64,000 nt of DNA from assembly GCA_037176845.1 (NCBI GenBank), contig JAYKXP010000162.1, positions 1 to 64,000 on the forward strand, given 5' to 3'. Source of the DNA: Paramarasmius palmivorus. Taxonomy: Eukaryota; Basidiomycota; Agaricomycetes; Agaricales; Marasmiaceae. The position numbers and the translations under genes were made by a program. Positions 34,570-48,830 of this stretch are shown in pieces (positions within the stretch are counted from its first letter, which is position 1; each line of letters opens with the position of its first letter). The notes below the pieces were generated by a model. It was not told where the DNA came from, made no database searches, and saw only the letters and a program-made list of their open reading frames with translations.

Positions 34570-35330
34570 CATTCCACCATGCTCGAACTCTGCAGAGGTA
34601 TCATATAAAAATCAAGGCAGCGAAAACGCAACACCTACCATAATGCTAATGCATCTCCACTCCCTTTCGATTTGCACGCCTTCCTTTACCATCGGCGGAC
34701 CAAGCTCGTCATTGTAGAATGCATCTCTCTACTCGTATACAAATGCCCTCCCCAGCATCAATATGCACCCTTTCTGCCATGGGAGTGCAAAGTACTTCGT
34801 GTTTGACTTGATGTAACAGGCGAATCTGGAAGCCAGAAATTGAGTCGTTCAGTGGAATCGACAGTCGACGGTTGTGATAGGTATAGATTGACGGAATGTA
34901 GATGCCACCGAAAACTCCTAGTGATACTGCGAAAAGATTCAGCGAGAAAACACTCAGACGAAGTAGGTGCATACTTTGGATGGATTCACCTCGGATTCAT
35001 CGCCTCGTTTTGATATTCCCGACAAGATTTTCGCCTACAAAGGGCCCGAAAACTACCAGTCTAAACAAGCCTTAGTCGGTGTGGCTGACTGAAAAGTTGG
35101 TACACTCACCGCGATACCATAAAATCCCATCGCTGTTTCTGACCTTGCCTGTGCCTGCCTCGGTTATGTCGAGGAAGGAAGTGCAGAGGCCAACATCGTC
35201 CAGGGCTTCGTTGGCATATTTTTATTGAACTGAGCAACAAGAGCTTCTGGGGGAGCGACTCCAATGATCGACGGATGAACAGGAATCGTGTCTTCGATGA
35301 TGGCTGAACAGGACAAACGGACGCGCTTAA
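34570..35330 (-). pseudogene. Decayed RNA polymerase III subunit Rpc25/RPC8
   Basis: The order of segments along the minus strand follows Rpc25: DTIPVHPSIIGVAPPEALVA; then, one frame over, YANEALDDVGLCTSFLDITE and NSDGILWYR. After an intron (GTGAGT..TTTAG) comes VVFGPFVGENLVGNIKTR. After another (GTATGC..CGCAG) comes SLGVFGGIYIPSIY. Then NFWLPDSPVTSS, ERVHIDAGEGICIRVE and FYNDELGPPMVKEGVQIERE. Frame changes occur in at least three places, so it cannot be translated intact. The 5' exon appears cut off near the MITE at 35,369. Retained introns point to DNA duplication. The family call rests on my recall of the VVF-PF-GE, SLG-F-xI-IP and GPP-EGVQ motifs. Confidence 0.65.
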
Positions 35331-35368
35331 GGGGGCAGTTGCAACTGTGGTTATCCGCGCTTAAATAA

Positions 35369-35913
35369 GAGCCTGTTCAGATACCGCTGGAATTTGCCCG
35401 CTGGCGCCAGGATGCAGCGGGGAAAATTCCCGCGCGTCTGCACTGCCACTCGCACACCTATTTTTAATATTATTTTTGGGCAGAAACCACCCGTCGAGTT
35501 GCATTGGGGCTTCAAATGTGTCCAATACTTAATGAATCTTGGGTTATTGATCATAAGAAGAGTCAAAATCACTTTGAATGCCTCAGAGCCGTAATTCAGC
35601 CATAGAAAGGGATTCAACAGCACAAGTTGAGTGCAAGAGTACACGGGATTCACCCAGGTCGTTACTGGATGCCTTCTGGGGTGAAGTCGCGCGTAAAAAT
35701 GTAGTAACTGCCATACGCATGTTATAACTATACGTCTAACCAGAAATCTAGAGAATAAATACGAATGACTTCGAAATGCATATGGAGCGGCTGAGAGCCA
35801 ACCTCATCTTCAGCACAAAAATAGGTGTGCGAGTGGCAGTGCAGACGCGCGGGAATTTTCCCCGCTGCATCCTGGCGCCAGCGGGCAAATTCCAGCGGTA
35901 TCTGAACAGGCTC
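35369..35913. mobile_element. PIF/Harbinger-type MITE with perfect 97-base terminal repeats
   Basis: Bases 35,369-35,465 and the reverse complement of 35,817-35,913 are identical over all 97 positions, starting GAGCCTGTTCAGATACCGCT. The element is flanked by TAA on both sides (35,366-35,368 and 35,914-35,916). TAA/TTA three-base duplications and a G-rich GGCCTGTT-like end are typical of PIF/Harbinger elements. The 351-base interior encodes no transposase. The perfect repeats imply recent insertion or recent conversion between the ends. It lies in the spacer of the inverted gene duplication, next to the truncated RPC8 copy. Confidence 0.85.
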
Positions 35914-35916
35914 TAA

Positions 35917-36277
35917 GCTTCCTCCTCTTCCGTAGATCCCCAGAATCAATCCGATACTCTCGAAAACCTCGAAATTACACGAAACGGCATGCGCATATAA
36001 ACATGATTGGTAGAAGGTCTTTGCAGCCCTCTTTTCTCTTACAATTTCACTAGCTGACTAGTGATACTAGAAATGTTCAATTACTGGTTCACCCACATGG
36101 TGTCATGTGTTGAAACCTCATACTCCCGGTGAGACTTGGCCATGATACGACTATGGAAGATGTGAGTGATTGCAAGCCTTTTTCGATTATCGGTTGATGA
36201 CCGCGGCCTATAAAGAGCTATGACACAAAGCGTTGAAATCTCATTGCAACTACTCATAGCCGACTACGAAGCTCAAA
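35917..36277. other. Spacer, no gene seen
   Basis: This lies between the MITE and the decayed KAPA synthase copy. No coding frame or repeat was recognised. Confidence 0.35.
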
Positions 36278-37390
36278 CTACTTGACCGCCTCTTCAACCC
36301 TACTGGCTTCACGCGCCTTGTCGAACACTTTTACCCATCCTAATACACCTTCCACTAGTCTCGATACATCATCTCTTGTGTGTGTTGTGTTTAAGCAGAT
36401 GCGAACTCTCTCCTTTCCCCTTGGTACGGTTGGGGAGGTAATGGAGTACCCAATAATACCATGGCGTAATCGGAGATGAAGAGAGATGAATTGCCGGAGA
36501 AGTGTCCAGGAGGAGCTCAGGAGATGCGGTTTGGAAAGTAGGAGGCAAAGGAAGGGGTGTAATGAGGGGGAGTACTCCGAAAGCTCTGCATCTTCTGTCG
36601 GCGGAAGGGCTTCAGCTATCGGGGACTCAGATCCAAGCCCTTCATCCTTCAACCTCCTGGACGAGGTCCTCACCGGCCATTGACTCGTTTCCAGAACGTG
36701 CTGGGCTTGGTGCACCATGGACCCATTCTCAGGCATGTCAAATGAACACGGAGCAGCAATAACGCCTAGCTTCGATACGGTGGTGGTATGGATCAAAGAT
36801 CTCGCGTAGTTGGTCAGGTATCCGACAAGCAACGGGGACGTCGACACAACAGCTATTGGAGAATATGTGAGTATCTACACATCTGTTATGATTATCTGAC
36901 ACCTACCGCCAGCAGCAGCCAGGGCTTTTCCAAACGTTACAAGTCTGCAACAATCCGTGATGGCCTTCAAGCCCTTCAAGTGCTACTCGCCCTCGATCTT
37001 TGGGTCCATATACTCCAGTGGCGTGGGCTTCATCAACTATCAGATAAGCGTTTCCTAGGGGGAATAGCTCTTCCAGCACCTCGGTCATTTCCATGAGTGG
37101 AGCGACGGTCCCTTCCATGCTATATAGGCTCTTCACGGCAAGAAACAGGGAAGACCTCCCTGTCTTTAGCCGAGATGCCAGGGTATCGGTCGCGTCGCAG
37201 TTTTCGTTTCGAAAGCGATTCCAGAACATCGCACAGCACCGGCACGCTATCACGTGTAAACATGACATCGCTGGTATACTTAAATGTATCCGTTATACAC
37301 GACGACATCGCCGGTTGGGGGTAATGGGGAGAACAGGCTGATATTGGTATCATAACCGGGGTTGAAGAGAAGTACGCCTCTCTCCTCCCC
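36278..37390 (-). pseudogene. Decayed KAPA synthase (right-arm copy)
   Basis: On the minus strand the sequence matches the KAPA synthase at 32,641 from about its residue 95 onward: GVLLFNPGYDTNISLFS, then VVVYNGYI running into a stop. One frame over comes TGRSSLFLAVKSLYSMEGTV, then VDEAHATGVYGPKDRGRVAL and the C-terminal part PLLVGYLTNYARSLIHTT to KERVRICLNTTHTRDDVSRL. The N-terminal third is absent. There are frame breaks near 37,200, 36,870 and 36,480. The chain ends EASRVEEAVK without the SRL signal of the intact copy. In place of LVTFGK it reads CNVWKSPG, so the catalytic Lys context is also lost or out of frame. Confidence 0.88.
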
Positions 37391-38607
37391 TAAAAAGGTG
37401 TACTAATCACTATGCCGAGGATCTCTGGACAATAATCACGCCTCTAACTTCAAGTGGTCATGGACTGTCGTGTTGACTAGCAGTCGCGAACTACGTGAAC
37501 CGAGGATATATAAGGAATGGTTCAAATTCTCCAGGAGCTGGGAACGGAGTCTCAATGATTGTAATAGAGAAGGGAAGTCATTGAATGTGAAGTAAACACG
37601 TTGGGTGCTGCGAGCTGGTCGTAGAATGCTAAGAAGTGTGCTTCGTCTCGCACGGGAGTCGAGTTTCTCCGACCTTCAATTGGGGACAGACATTTGTCGC
37701 AGAGGTATAGCTTAGACGAAACGTGGGTATAGGTCTGGAGACCGTCTTTTGAAGCATGCAGCCCAGCTACCTATGTGAAGACGCTTGCACTGATACTTTC
37801 CACTAGAGCAATCGCTATGGCGGTATCATCCTTGGTTCTCGGGAGGGAGAACTCAACTGACTCTGATCTTCGAAGAAATGCCGAGTTCTGGCAATTTCAT
37901 AGCTAATTTAGTACGGGTAGCTGGCCCTTCGATCCCTTTGCCCATTTCATCTGGACTTCTCAGCTGTCGGCAGGCCGATTAAGCCCCATCTCTTTCAATT
38001 TGACCTCTGGTATTCGCCTCATCAAACTTTCCATACGCAACTTCAGGCACGATTCGATGCGGGTTGTTAGTTGTATCAAGGCGTCGTGTGCTCGGTGGGG
38101 TAACGAAACAGTACCCGTACACCGCCCTATATCTGTCACTCCAGAACTCAACTTCGCCGGTCAAGAACCTTAACCTTAAAGGGATATGTGTTCTATCACT
38201 TAGCTCGGGACTTGCTCAAGGATGGCAACTGCTTCGATAGATATTTTTAGGGTGAGAATCATCTTTCGCTCACTTGATGAGCGTTAGACAAGCGTAACAA
38301 CAGATCCTGCAAATTTCACGCTTTCCCAAGGTAATCCATATATGCTCACAGGGTGTGGAGACTAACAGCACCTCATCCCGCGATTCTCCACATTCAACAG
38401 GATCGGATGATGATTTTCGCTGTAAGTTGCACACTCAGCGAAAGAACGAGAAACCTTACCCCCGCTCCAACCCATGTTAGTATACCGGATGCTCCATATT
38501 ACCACAGTTTGTTTCGGAATGGTGCGGCGAACTATATGTCTCAGCACACACATATATAAAGTGCGTATATTCTCTCCTTCAGGTACACGACCCAGCTCGT
38601 TTCCAAG
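37391..38607. other. 1.2 kb without a confident gene
   Basis: This corresponds in position to the divergent promoter of the left arm but is about twice as long. The longest frames (60-84 codons) lack motifs. It presumably includes the lost N-terminal part of the synthase copy and the promoter of the seven-TM gene. Confidence 0.35.
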
Positions 38608-40201
38608 ATGATTCAAGACCTAGGATACAACAAGGTGAGACGTCACGTACAGCTCAGCAACGAAGTCCTGTCTAATCCTGTTGAATCAGTCTAAGCTAGT
38701 TGCTCTCTGGGTATGTTGTTTTTGCCCTTGCTTTCAGAACCTGACAATCTTGCCACACAGGCTGAAACTGTGATATATGGTAGGAGGATTAAATGATCTC
38801 GGGCCACCTTTCTTAGTGCTTTCAGGCATAAACACTGTTCTCTTTATCATGTGCGTGTTTGTGTTAGCAACAAACGGTCACGGAAAAAAGGCGTCCAATA
38901 TCAACAAGCCGCTCCTCATTACCGCGATCATGCTGTATACGCTTTGTTCTGCCCATATCATTAATGATTTAGGCCGAGCAGTCACCGCATTCATTAGCTA
39001 TCAGGACCATGGAGGTGCCAAGGCTTTCTATAGCCAACTGTGGACTTGGAGCAGCATTCTTCGGGAAGCAGTTTTTGTCGTGACTAAGTTGGGACATCGA
39101 TATTTATTACGCAGACTATTACTGATTGAATCTTCACTAGTGCTATCGCAGATGGTCTTCTGGTACGTGCTATGCTTTATGGCTTCACAATGGGGATTCA
39201 AAACTTGACAGGTCTATCGTCTTTACATCGTGTGGAATTCCAGCATCAAAATCATTGCAGGGCCCTCGATATTACTTGTCGTTGCTACTGGTCCGTTGCA
39301 AATCCCGTCTCAGTGCTTCGTCTTCTCACTAGGCAGTCAGCATGTGGAATCCGTGCTGTATGGGGCTTCAGCAATCTTGAACAAGGAGAAGATACCTATG
39401 CTGCAGACATCTTCACGTGGGGAATCACGCTGTTTACAATATCGCTCTTCCACAATCTCATCGTCACCAGTCTCATCGGTAAGTTGCTCATTGGAGTGAC
39501 TTGTTTCAGTCTCTGAAAACTCTCTAGCTGGTCGTATCTGGTGGTACGGTAATAGGATGGCAGCCACTCTGGGTCACAAATGCAAGCGGAAGTACAGCGA
39601 GGCGATGATTATAATGTACGTTTGTTTGAGCTCACCTCTGCCCAGCAACTCTGATAACGTGTCATCTCAGTGTCGAGTCAGGAGCGATATCTTCGTTCTG
39701 TGTCTTCGTTACCTTAGTCACTTACGCTACAAAGACAAATGGTGTCGTGAGTCCAAGCATTTGACTCTTGAGCGATCCGACTCGCGTTCACAGTGCTAAT
39801 GATAATCACAGTACATTGCATACGACTCTCTTGCACAAGTCATGGTAAGACATGCAATCCTTTTATGGTCACCGTGATGACGTAGAACTTAGGCATTAAA
39901 CCCTATCCTTATCATTGTCCGTGTAGGCCTCGGGCTGACCGTCAATGATGCCACATATCAGTCGACGACAAGGAATGCAGACACTGTGCTAAACCTTGCG
40001 AGAGCTCGCCTCCAACGGTCAGACTCACTTTCTGGAGTACAAGTCCACAAGGTTACGGAGATGGATACCAGACAGGCAGAAGTGGACAGTATTGAAATCA
40101 AGCTCGAGGATTTGTCTCGGTCCCAGAGGTCAGATACGCAGAAATCTGATCCCCCATGTACCTCATCTGCAGCTGCCCGCTCGGAGGACCGCCGTACATA
40201 A
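38608..40201 (+). CDS. Seven-TM integral membrane protein (right-arm paralogue)
   Basis: ATG 38,608 starts MIQDLGYNK, followed by the short exon SKLVALW and then GINTVLFIMCVFVLATNGHG. Further hydrophobic segments: KPLLITAIMLYTLCSAHIIN, AIADGLL with VYRLYIVWNSSIKII, GPSILLVVATG, TWGITLFTISLFHNLIVTSL, AGRIWWYGNRMAATLGHKCK, VESGAISSFCVFVTLVTYAT and INPILIIVRVGLGLT-like sequence near the end. The tail carries VHKVTEMDTR and ends at 40,201. Exon order and intron positions mirror the left-arm gene at 30,407. The P450 starts about 300 bases downstream on the same strand. The frame appears intact throughout once the small introns are removed. Confidence 0.78.
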
Positions 40202-40508
40202 CCGACACCTGTTGATGCATCACGAGCTCATTCTATGCCAGACAATTGTATCTGTTTAGTATCAATCATGTATTCAGAATCGTATTTAGGGTTTCGGTTA
40301 CGTATTTTCAATTCAGGCTTCGTGGCCGAGCCTATGACCTCACCAGGAACAGCCACTGGCAGGAACAGGTTGCGTGTGACAATTTCGACCTCTCACTTGT
40401 CACACCACAAACGCCATGAATGCGATACATTCTTTTAGTATATATATATAATCCACTTTTTCGCCCCGCCAGTCTCACACGATACATCTCTGAAAGATAC
40501 CACCAGTA

Positions 40509-42552
40509 ATGACTCTTCTGTACGTGTCTCTTCGTTTTAACGAATATTATTCATTCCGTTTTTGCATCCAGCTGTGTTGCTATAACAATCGCAGTCCTAG
40601 CGATTATCCTGTCCACATCATGTAGAACTCGAATGCCACTACCGCCATCTCCCCCGCAAACTATCATTCTTGGCAATCTGCAAGATTTTCCAGATCTGAC
40701 GCAAGCATTTCTGGTATTCACCAACTGGGCTCAAAAATATGGTGTGTCGCACCCTTTTTACCAGAATGATGCATGTGCATCTCATATATCGATATCCTTT
40801 CCAGGTCCCATCTTTCACTTACGCCTGGTCAACAAATATCTCGTTGTCCTAAATTCAGGAAAAGTTGCATTTGACTTGCTTGAAGCACGGTCCAGCATTT
40901 ATTCCGATCGACCCCACACCGTATTCGACCATCAAGTTGCTATGCGACATCATAACATGTTCAGGATGTGCATCGACCATCCACGGTTCCGAATATATCG
41001 CCGGATGATGAACTCTGGAATAGGTCCCCAAGCTATGCAGGGGTACCGTTCTCTTCAATTTCAAGAACGAGACATCTTGTTACGAAATCTAGTGGATAAT
41101 CCCCAGGACTTCATACCCCATCTCCGAAGGTGAAGCATTCAGTTTTCTGTTCTCACCAGCTTCTCATCCACTTTTTAAAGAAATGCAGGCTCCTTTATCT
41201 TGAAGTTAACTTACGGATACGATGTCAAGTCCAACTGTGACGAATTTCTTGATCTGATAGAAAACGCCTTCCGATTTGAAGCAAAAAAACTGAGTCGACC
41301 ATTCATTGTGGAGTATCTTCCCTTCTGTAGGTGCTTCTCACGGTATGACCTGAGGTTGTTATGCTCACCAATTTCACCCTCAAAGTGCGCTTCTTCCCAT
41401 CTTGGTTTCCTTTATGTGGTTTCAAAAAAGTGGCCGAGGAGCTACGCGCCACCCAGGTCGAAGCGATACCATTTGCGTGGTCTAAAGGCCTGATTGTAAG
41501 TTCTCCGCCGACACAGGAGATGTGGATTCTATTGATCTATATCACCAGGAATCTGGGAACTATGTTGATTCGTTTATTTCCCGCTTTTTGCTTCCGGAAG
41601 ACGGGAGTTGCATCAGCGAAGAAGATCAGGATATCCTCAAATGGTGCGCCCACGCAATGTACATTGGCGGCGGCGATACTGTAAGCCCAAATTAACACGT
41701 CTCAGTGAGTGATAATGATTCGAGTTCCCGATATAGATAGTATCCGCAATGACAACCTTTTTCTACACTATGGAGATGTATCCACATATCCAGGAAAGGG
41801 CACAAGCTGATATAGACAAAATCACTGGCGGTGAACGGCTCCCCACTCCTGAAGATGAAGCTCAGCTACCTTACATAACTGCAATCATCAAGGAGACTTT
41901 GCGCTTCGCACCTGTAGCGCCTCTTGGTATGCCGTTCTGCCGTCTCTCATCCTCTCTCAGCTCACCATAGTCGATCATTACCCTCAGGTTTGAACCATCG
42001 CGTGATGGAAGACGACGAATATGGAGGCTATCGGATCCCCAAAGGATCTGTGATCATTGGGAACATCAGGTATACTAGACTCTTGCGTCATGGAGATCTT
42101 GCTCTCTAAGTACCCGTTAGAGCGATCACACTAGATCCCGAACTATACCACAATCCTGAGAAGTTCGATCCCGAACGACATCTTGGAGAACACTCGGAAA
42201 CCGACCCATACAAGTTTGTGTTCGGCTTTGGGCGGTAGGCAATTACCACGGAAGATAGCAGTATTTATTCTCACATTCATTTTCTAGGAGGTCATGTCCA
42301 GGAAGCTACCTTGCAGAAAGAATTCTATTTTTGAATATTACAAGCATTCTCGCTCTATTCAAACTCGAGAAATGTGTGGATATCACCGGGAAGGTCATCG
42401 AGCCAAGAAAAGAATTTTATGGAAGCGTGACAATGTGAGCCTTCGTTGCTTCAACTGAAATTGATTTCTGAATGATGATATCCAGCCATCTCAAGCCCTT
42501 TCCTTGTAAGATAAGCGTGCGATCGGCGGTTTTGCTGTCCGCAATTTCTTAG
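40509..42552 (+). CDS. Cytochrome P450 (right-arm copy)
   Basis: A mini-exon MTLL (ATG 40,509) precedes [14 protein letters not shown], the membrane anchor, and [20 protein letters not shown]. Motifs: [17 protein letters not shown] (helix I), KETLRFAP (ExxR), [23 protein letters not shown] and [15 protein letters not shown] (heme Cys), ending [13 protein letters not shown] and LSAIS at 42,552. In the exon after the first hinge, about 88 of 109 residues match the left-arm P450, so the two are clearly paralogues and both look functional. The N-terminal anchors differ most. It is transcribed in the same direction as the seven-TM gene just upstream. Confidence 0.91.
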
Positions 42553-43386
42553 CGTCGTTGTAAATCAATGCTTTTGTACACAACGCAGTCTTATAGTGTT
42601 GCTCCGGAATAGTAATGAAGAATACAATACCCGAGAATAAATGGAGGTGTAAGGATGCTTACCTCTATATTTTTTACTCTCCTGTAAGCAGACGGAATGT
42701 ATACCCTTTTGAGGTTTTTTGGTGGCGGCGATTTTGTTAGACGTTCGCGAATTGGAGTTACATATTGAACGCTCTGATGTACAGTCGTCGGCGCGAAAAA
42801 TGAAGTTGACGTTACACGCCCTAATTTGGTAGTAAATTCACATCTGGCATATACTGTAAATGCCAGATATCTATTTTCCTCCGGGTATTTTCACTAATGC
42901 CAGCAGCCACGGTCCAGGAGAAATGATACTACCAAAAGTATCAGAAAAAAGTACCACCTCTTTGGGGGTCGTTTGTTTGACCTCGTTCATTTTGGCGCCG
43001 ATGAGAACAACTATTTTTTTTTGCGCCGACTGTACATAGTTCTGTGGATATAGAGGTGGAACGCCACTTGTGTAGGGGAGTGCTGACATTCATAGCATTG
43101 CTTGTACCTAGTTTAAATGCGGCCGTAGGCAAGTACGTAGCACTGGAAGGTTCACAAGCTGTAGAAAGGGATACTGCATATTGACCTAGGTAGAAGATAC
43201 AAAGCCGGATGCGAATGTGTTGGGATAAGTTCAGATGATTTGTCTTTCTTGAAGACATCGAATGGACGTCTTTGTCTTCAGTTCCGACCACCGCCTACCC
43301 CCAAACACATCCCTCAATGTTTTCGATACTGTTTTAGGGCTTAAATCGCAACATCGCTCCTTTTCAGATATTACATATGGGAATTT
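42553..43386. other. Convergent intergenic region
   Basis: This lies between the 3' ends of the P450 and POP5. Bases 43,185-43,386 resemble 34,190-34,400, which marks the duplicated POP5 3' flank. A run of T near 43,012-43,022 and AATAAA near 42,637 fit poly(A) regions. No supported gene. Confidence 0.4.
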
Positions 43387-44032
43387 TTATACACAGCTGG
43401 AACAGCGAAGAATTTTGGAAGAATTAGTAAGAAGATCAGTAGTGTGAAAGGAGGAGGCACCTGGTAAATCTGCTTGCGTTCTGTACCTTCCAACAACCAC
43501 CCTGTTGTGTTCGATAGCAGCTATTTGTGCGTGTTTAATCGTTCCTTCAGAGCCACGCGGGTAAGATACGTAGGACCATGAATCAGCAAAGTATCTCACC
43601 ACTCAGATGAACGACATTCGGCAAAACATTCATACCCTCAATTGACTTAAGCATCGTGATTGCTGCCCAGGCAACTTTGTAATGGTTGCGAGCAACACGC
43701 ACGATGCATATGTGTGTCATTGGCGAATAGTATTTCACTGTTTACGCGTCGAATAAGGATAGAGGATCTCAACGAAGAGGGCAGCTCACCTGTTAGTGAA
43801 AGCCCAACACTACCCCAGCCAGAGTCTCCGAAATGGTTCAAGACACTTTCCTTGATAGCTCCCCAGATGTGCTTCACTTCGACATGGGGTTGTGCTGAAG
43901 ATTTAGTGGTTTTAACTACACCGTCACTTTGAACGGGAATGAACTCGATTAGAAGCCATCTATTCTAGGAAACTTGTCAACTCGGTCATAGCTTATATAG
44001 TGCCATAGATAACATACTTTGAAGCGGACCAT
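43387..44032 (-). CDS. POP5: Ribonuclease P/MRP subunit Pop5
   Basis: Pop5 is a core protein of RNase P and RNase MRP, needed for tRNA 5' processing and rRNA maturation. Exon 1 is MVRFK (ATG at 44,032), spliced over GTATGT..CCTAG to NRWLLIEFIP, the conserved Pop5 start. Then come VKHIWGAIKESVLNHFGDSG, WGSVGLSLT, an intron, VKYYSPMTHICIVRVARNHY, KVAWAAITMLKSIEG, another intron, and GTIKHAQIAAIEHNRVVVGR. The pattern [I/V]RV.R.[H].[KR]..WAA....S..G and SGTI[KR]..Q.AAI is the family signature. It is about 160 residues. Its start lies 143 bases from that of SBDS on the other strand, suggesting shared control of two RNA and ribosome maturation genes. Confidence 0.9.
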
Positions 44033-44175
44033 TCCTTCCACTGATACTACTTAGGATTACGGTGAAAAGACGACCAAAGAAAGGCGCCCAAGACACTTGG
44101 CACCGGGAGCGTGTTCAACGTTCACGTTCAGCGCTCAGCGCCTGAGTCAGCCTCAATTCTTCGTCATCAACCACC
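44033..44175. promoter_or_regulatory. Compact bidirectional promoter of POP5 and SBDS
   Basis: Only 143 bases separate the two ATG codons. It contains the palindromic word GTTCAACGTTCACGTTCAGCGCTC near its middle. Both products act in non-coding RNA or 60S maturation. Confidence 0.5.
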
Positions 44176-45269
44176 ATGTCGAAAATCCAACAGCCCTCGA
44201 ATCAAATAAAGTGAATTTTCTTGTCCTTCTTTGCATGAATATAGAACTCATCTACAAAGTCCCTAAGGTTAACAAATGTCTCCATCGTCCGGCTGAAGAA
44301 GGCAGGCAAACGCTTTGAAGTACGTAAATGATATTTGGTTGAAGCGAGAGATTTCTGACGTTTTGGCGTCGGAAAGGTTGCATGTTACAAGAATAAAGTA
44401 CAAGAGTGGGCGAAAACGGGGTTGTACGTACCGTCCTACCCAAGATTGTAGTGAAATCCCAAGCTCATTCCGGATGATTAGCGAAACCAATCTTGATGAC
44501 GTCCTACAAATCAGCAGCGTTTTTGTCAATGTTTCCAAAGGGGAGATGGCGAAGCATAATGATCTGCAGAAGGCCTTTGGCACAACTGATGTGCATGAGA
44601 TAGTCAAAGAAGTGAGCCGTCATATAATTGGGTAACATTAGTATCTAACAATCGATCCCTTCGATTTAGGTTCTGAAGAAAGGCGAAGTTCAAGTGGGAG
44701 AAAAAGAACGGGAACACGATCTGTCTTCACTTCGCAAGGAAATTGCGACGCTCGTCGCCGAGAAATGCGTAGACCCATCCACACAACGACCGTACCCGGT
44801 TGGGATGATAGAGAAGGCCATGGCCGAGGCCGGGTTTAGCGTCAAGCAGAATAAGAATGCTAAAAGCCAGGTCCGTTTCATGATTGTTTCCAGTCCGTTT
44901 CCAAGCTGAACTGAGTCTTATTTTAACAGGTTTCCGAATGCATCAAAGCCCTGCAGTCTGACTCAAACCTTCCGATACAACGGGCCCGAATGAGAGTTCG
45001 CGTCACGATGCCCACTGTTGACGGTAAAAGACTGCGAGAAAAGGTTATTGAAGGTGCAGAAACAGTCGAGGACGATGAGATGGGCAAGGATGAATGGGAA
45101 GTGGTAAGTCAACTGTTTCGCTCGATTACGGTCAACTTGCTGACACTGAACATAGATCATGTTAATCGATCCTGGTCAGTTCCGCGTCATAAACGAGCTT
45201 CTGCAGAAAGAGTGCAAAGGAAAAGGCCGGATTGAGACGATGACCTTTGCGGCAGTCGCTACGCAGTAG
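44176..45269 (+). CDS. SDO1: SBDS/Sdo1 ribosome maturation factor
   Basis: SBDS works with the GTPase Efl1 to release eIF6/Tif6 from late pre-60S subunits. Six or seven exons join as [124 protein letters not shown] and [20 protein letters not shown], ending AAVATQ at 45,269. These cover the N-terminal FYSH domain, the helical middle domain and the C-terminal ferredoxin-like domain, with normal length of about 250 residues. The intron donor at GGGGTTGT (about 44,423) is not a consensus one but keeps the frame. It converges on PMR1 with only 64 bases between the stops. Confidence 0.94.
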
Positions 45270-45333
45270 ACTGGTCAGCGGCGCTATATCTAGAGGTAGT
45301 AATGTATTTGTCCAATAAGTTACGATATGCGAA

Positions 45334-48830
<3,497 letters not shown>

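Noticed and set aside
28049..42552. A classical secondary-metabolite cluster
   Set aside because: No polyketide synthase, NRPS, terpene cyclase or prenyltransferase is present; two P450s and a KAPA synthase alone do not make one.
43262..43447. 61-codon plus frame overlapping the POP5 3' end
   Set aside because: Antisense to POP5 and within its duplicated 3' flank; composition is not protein-like.
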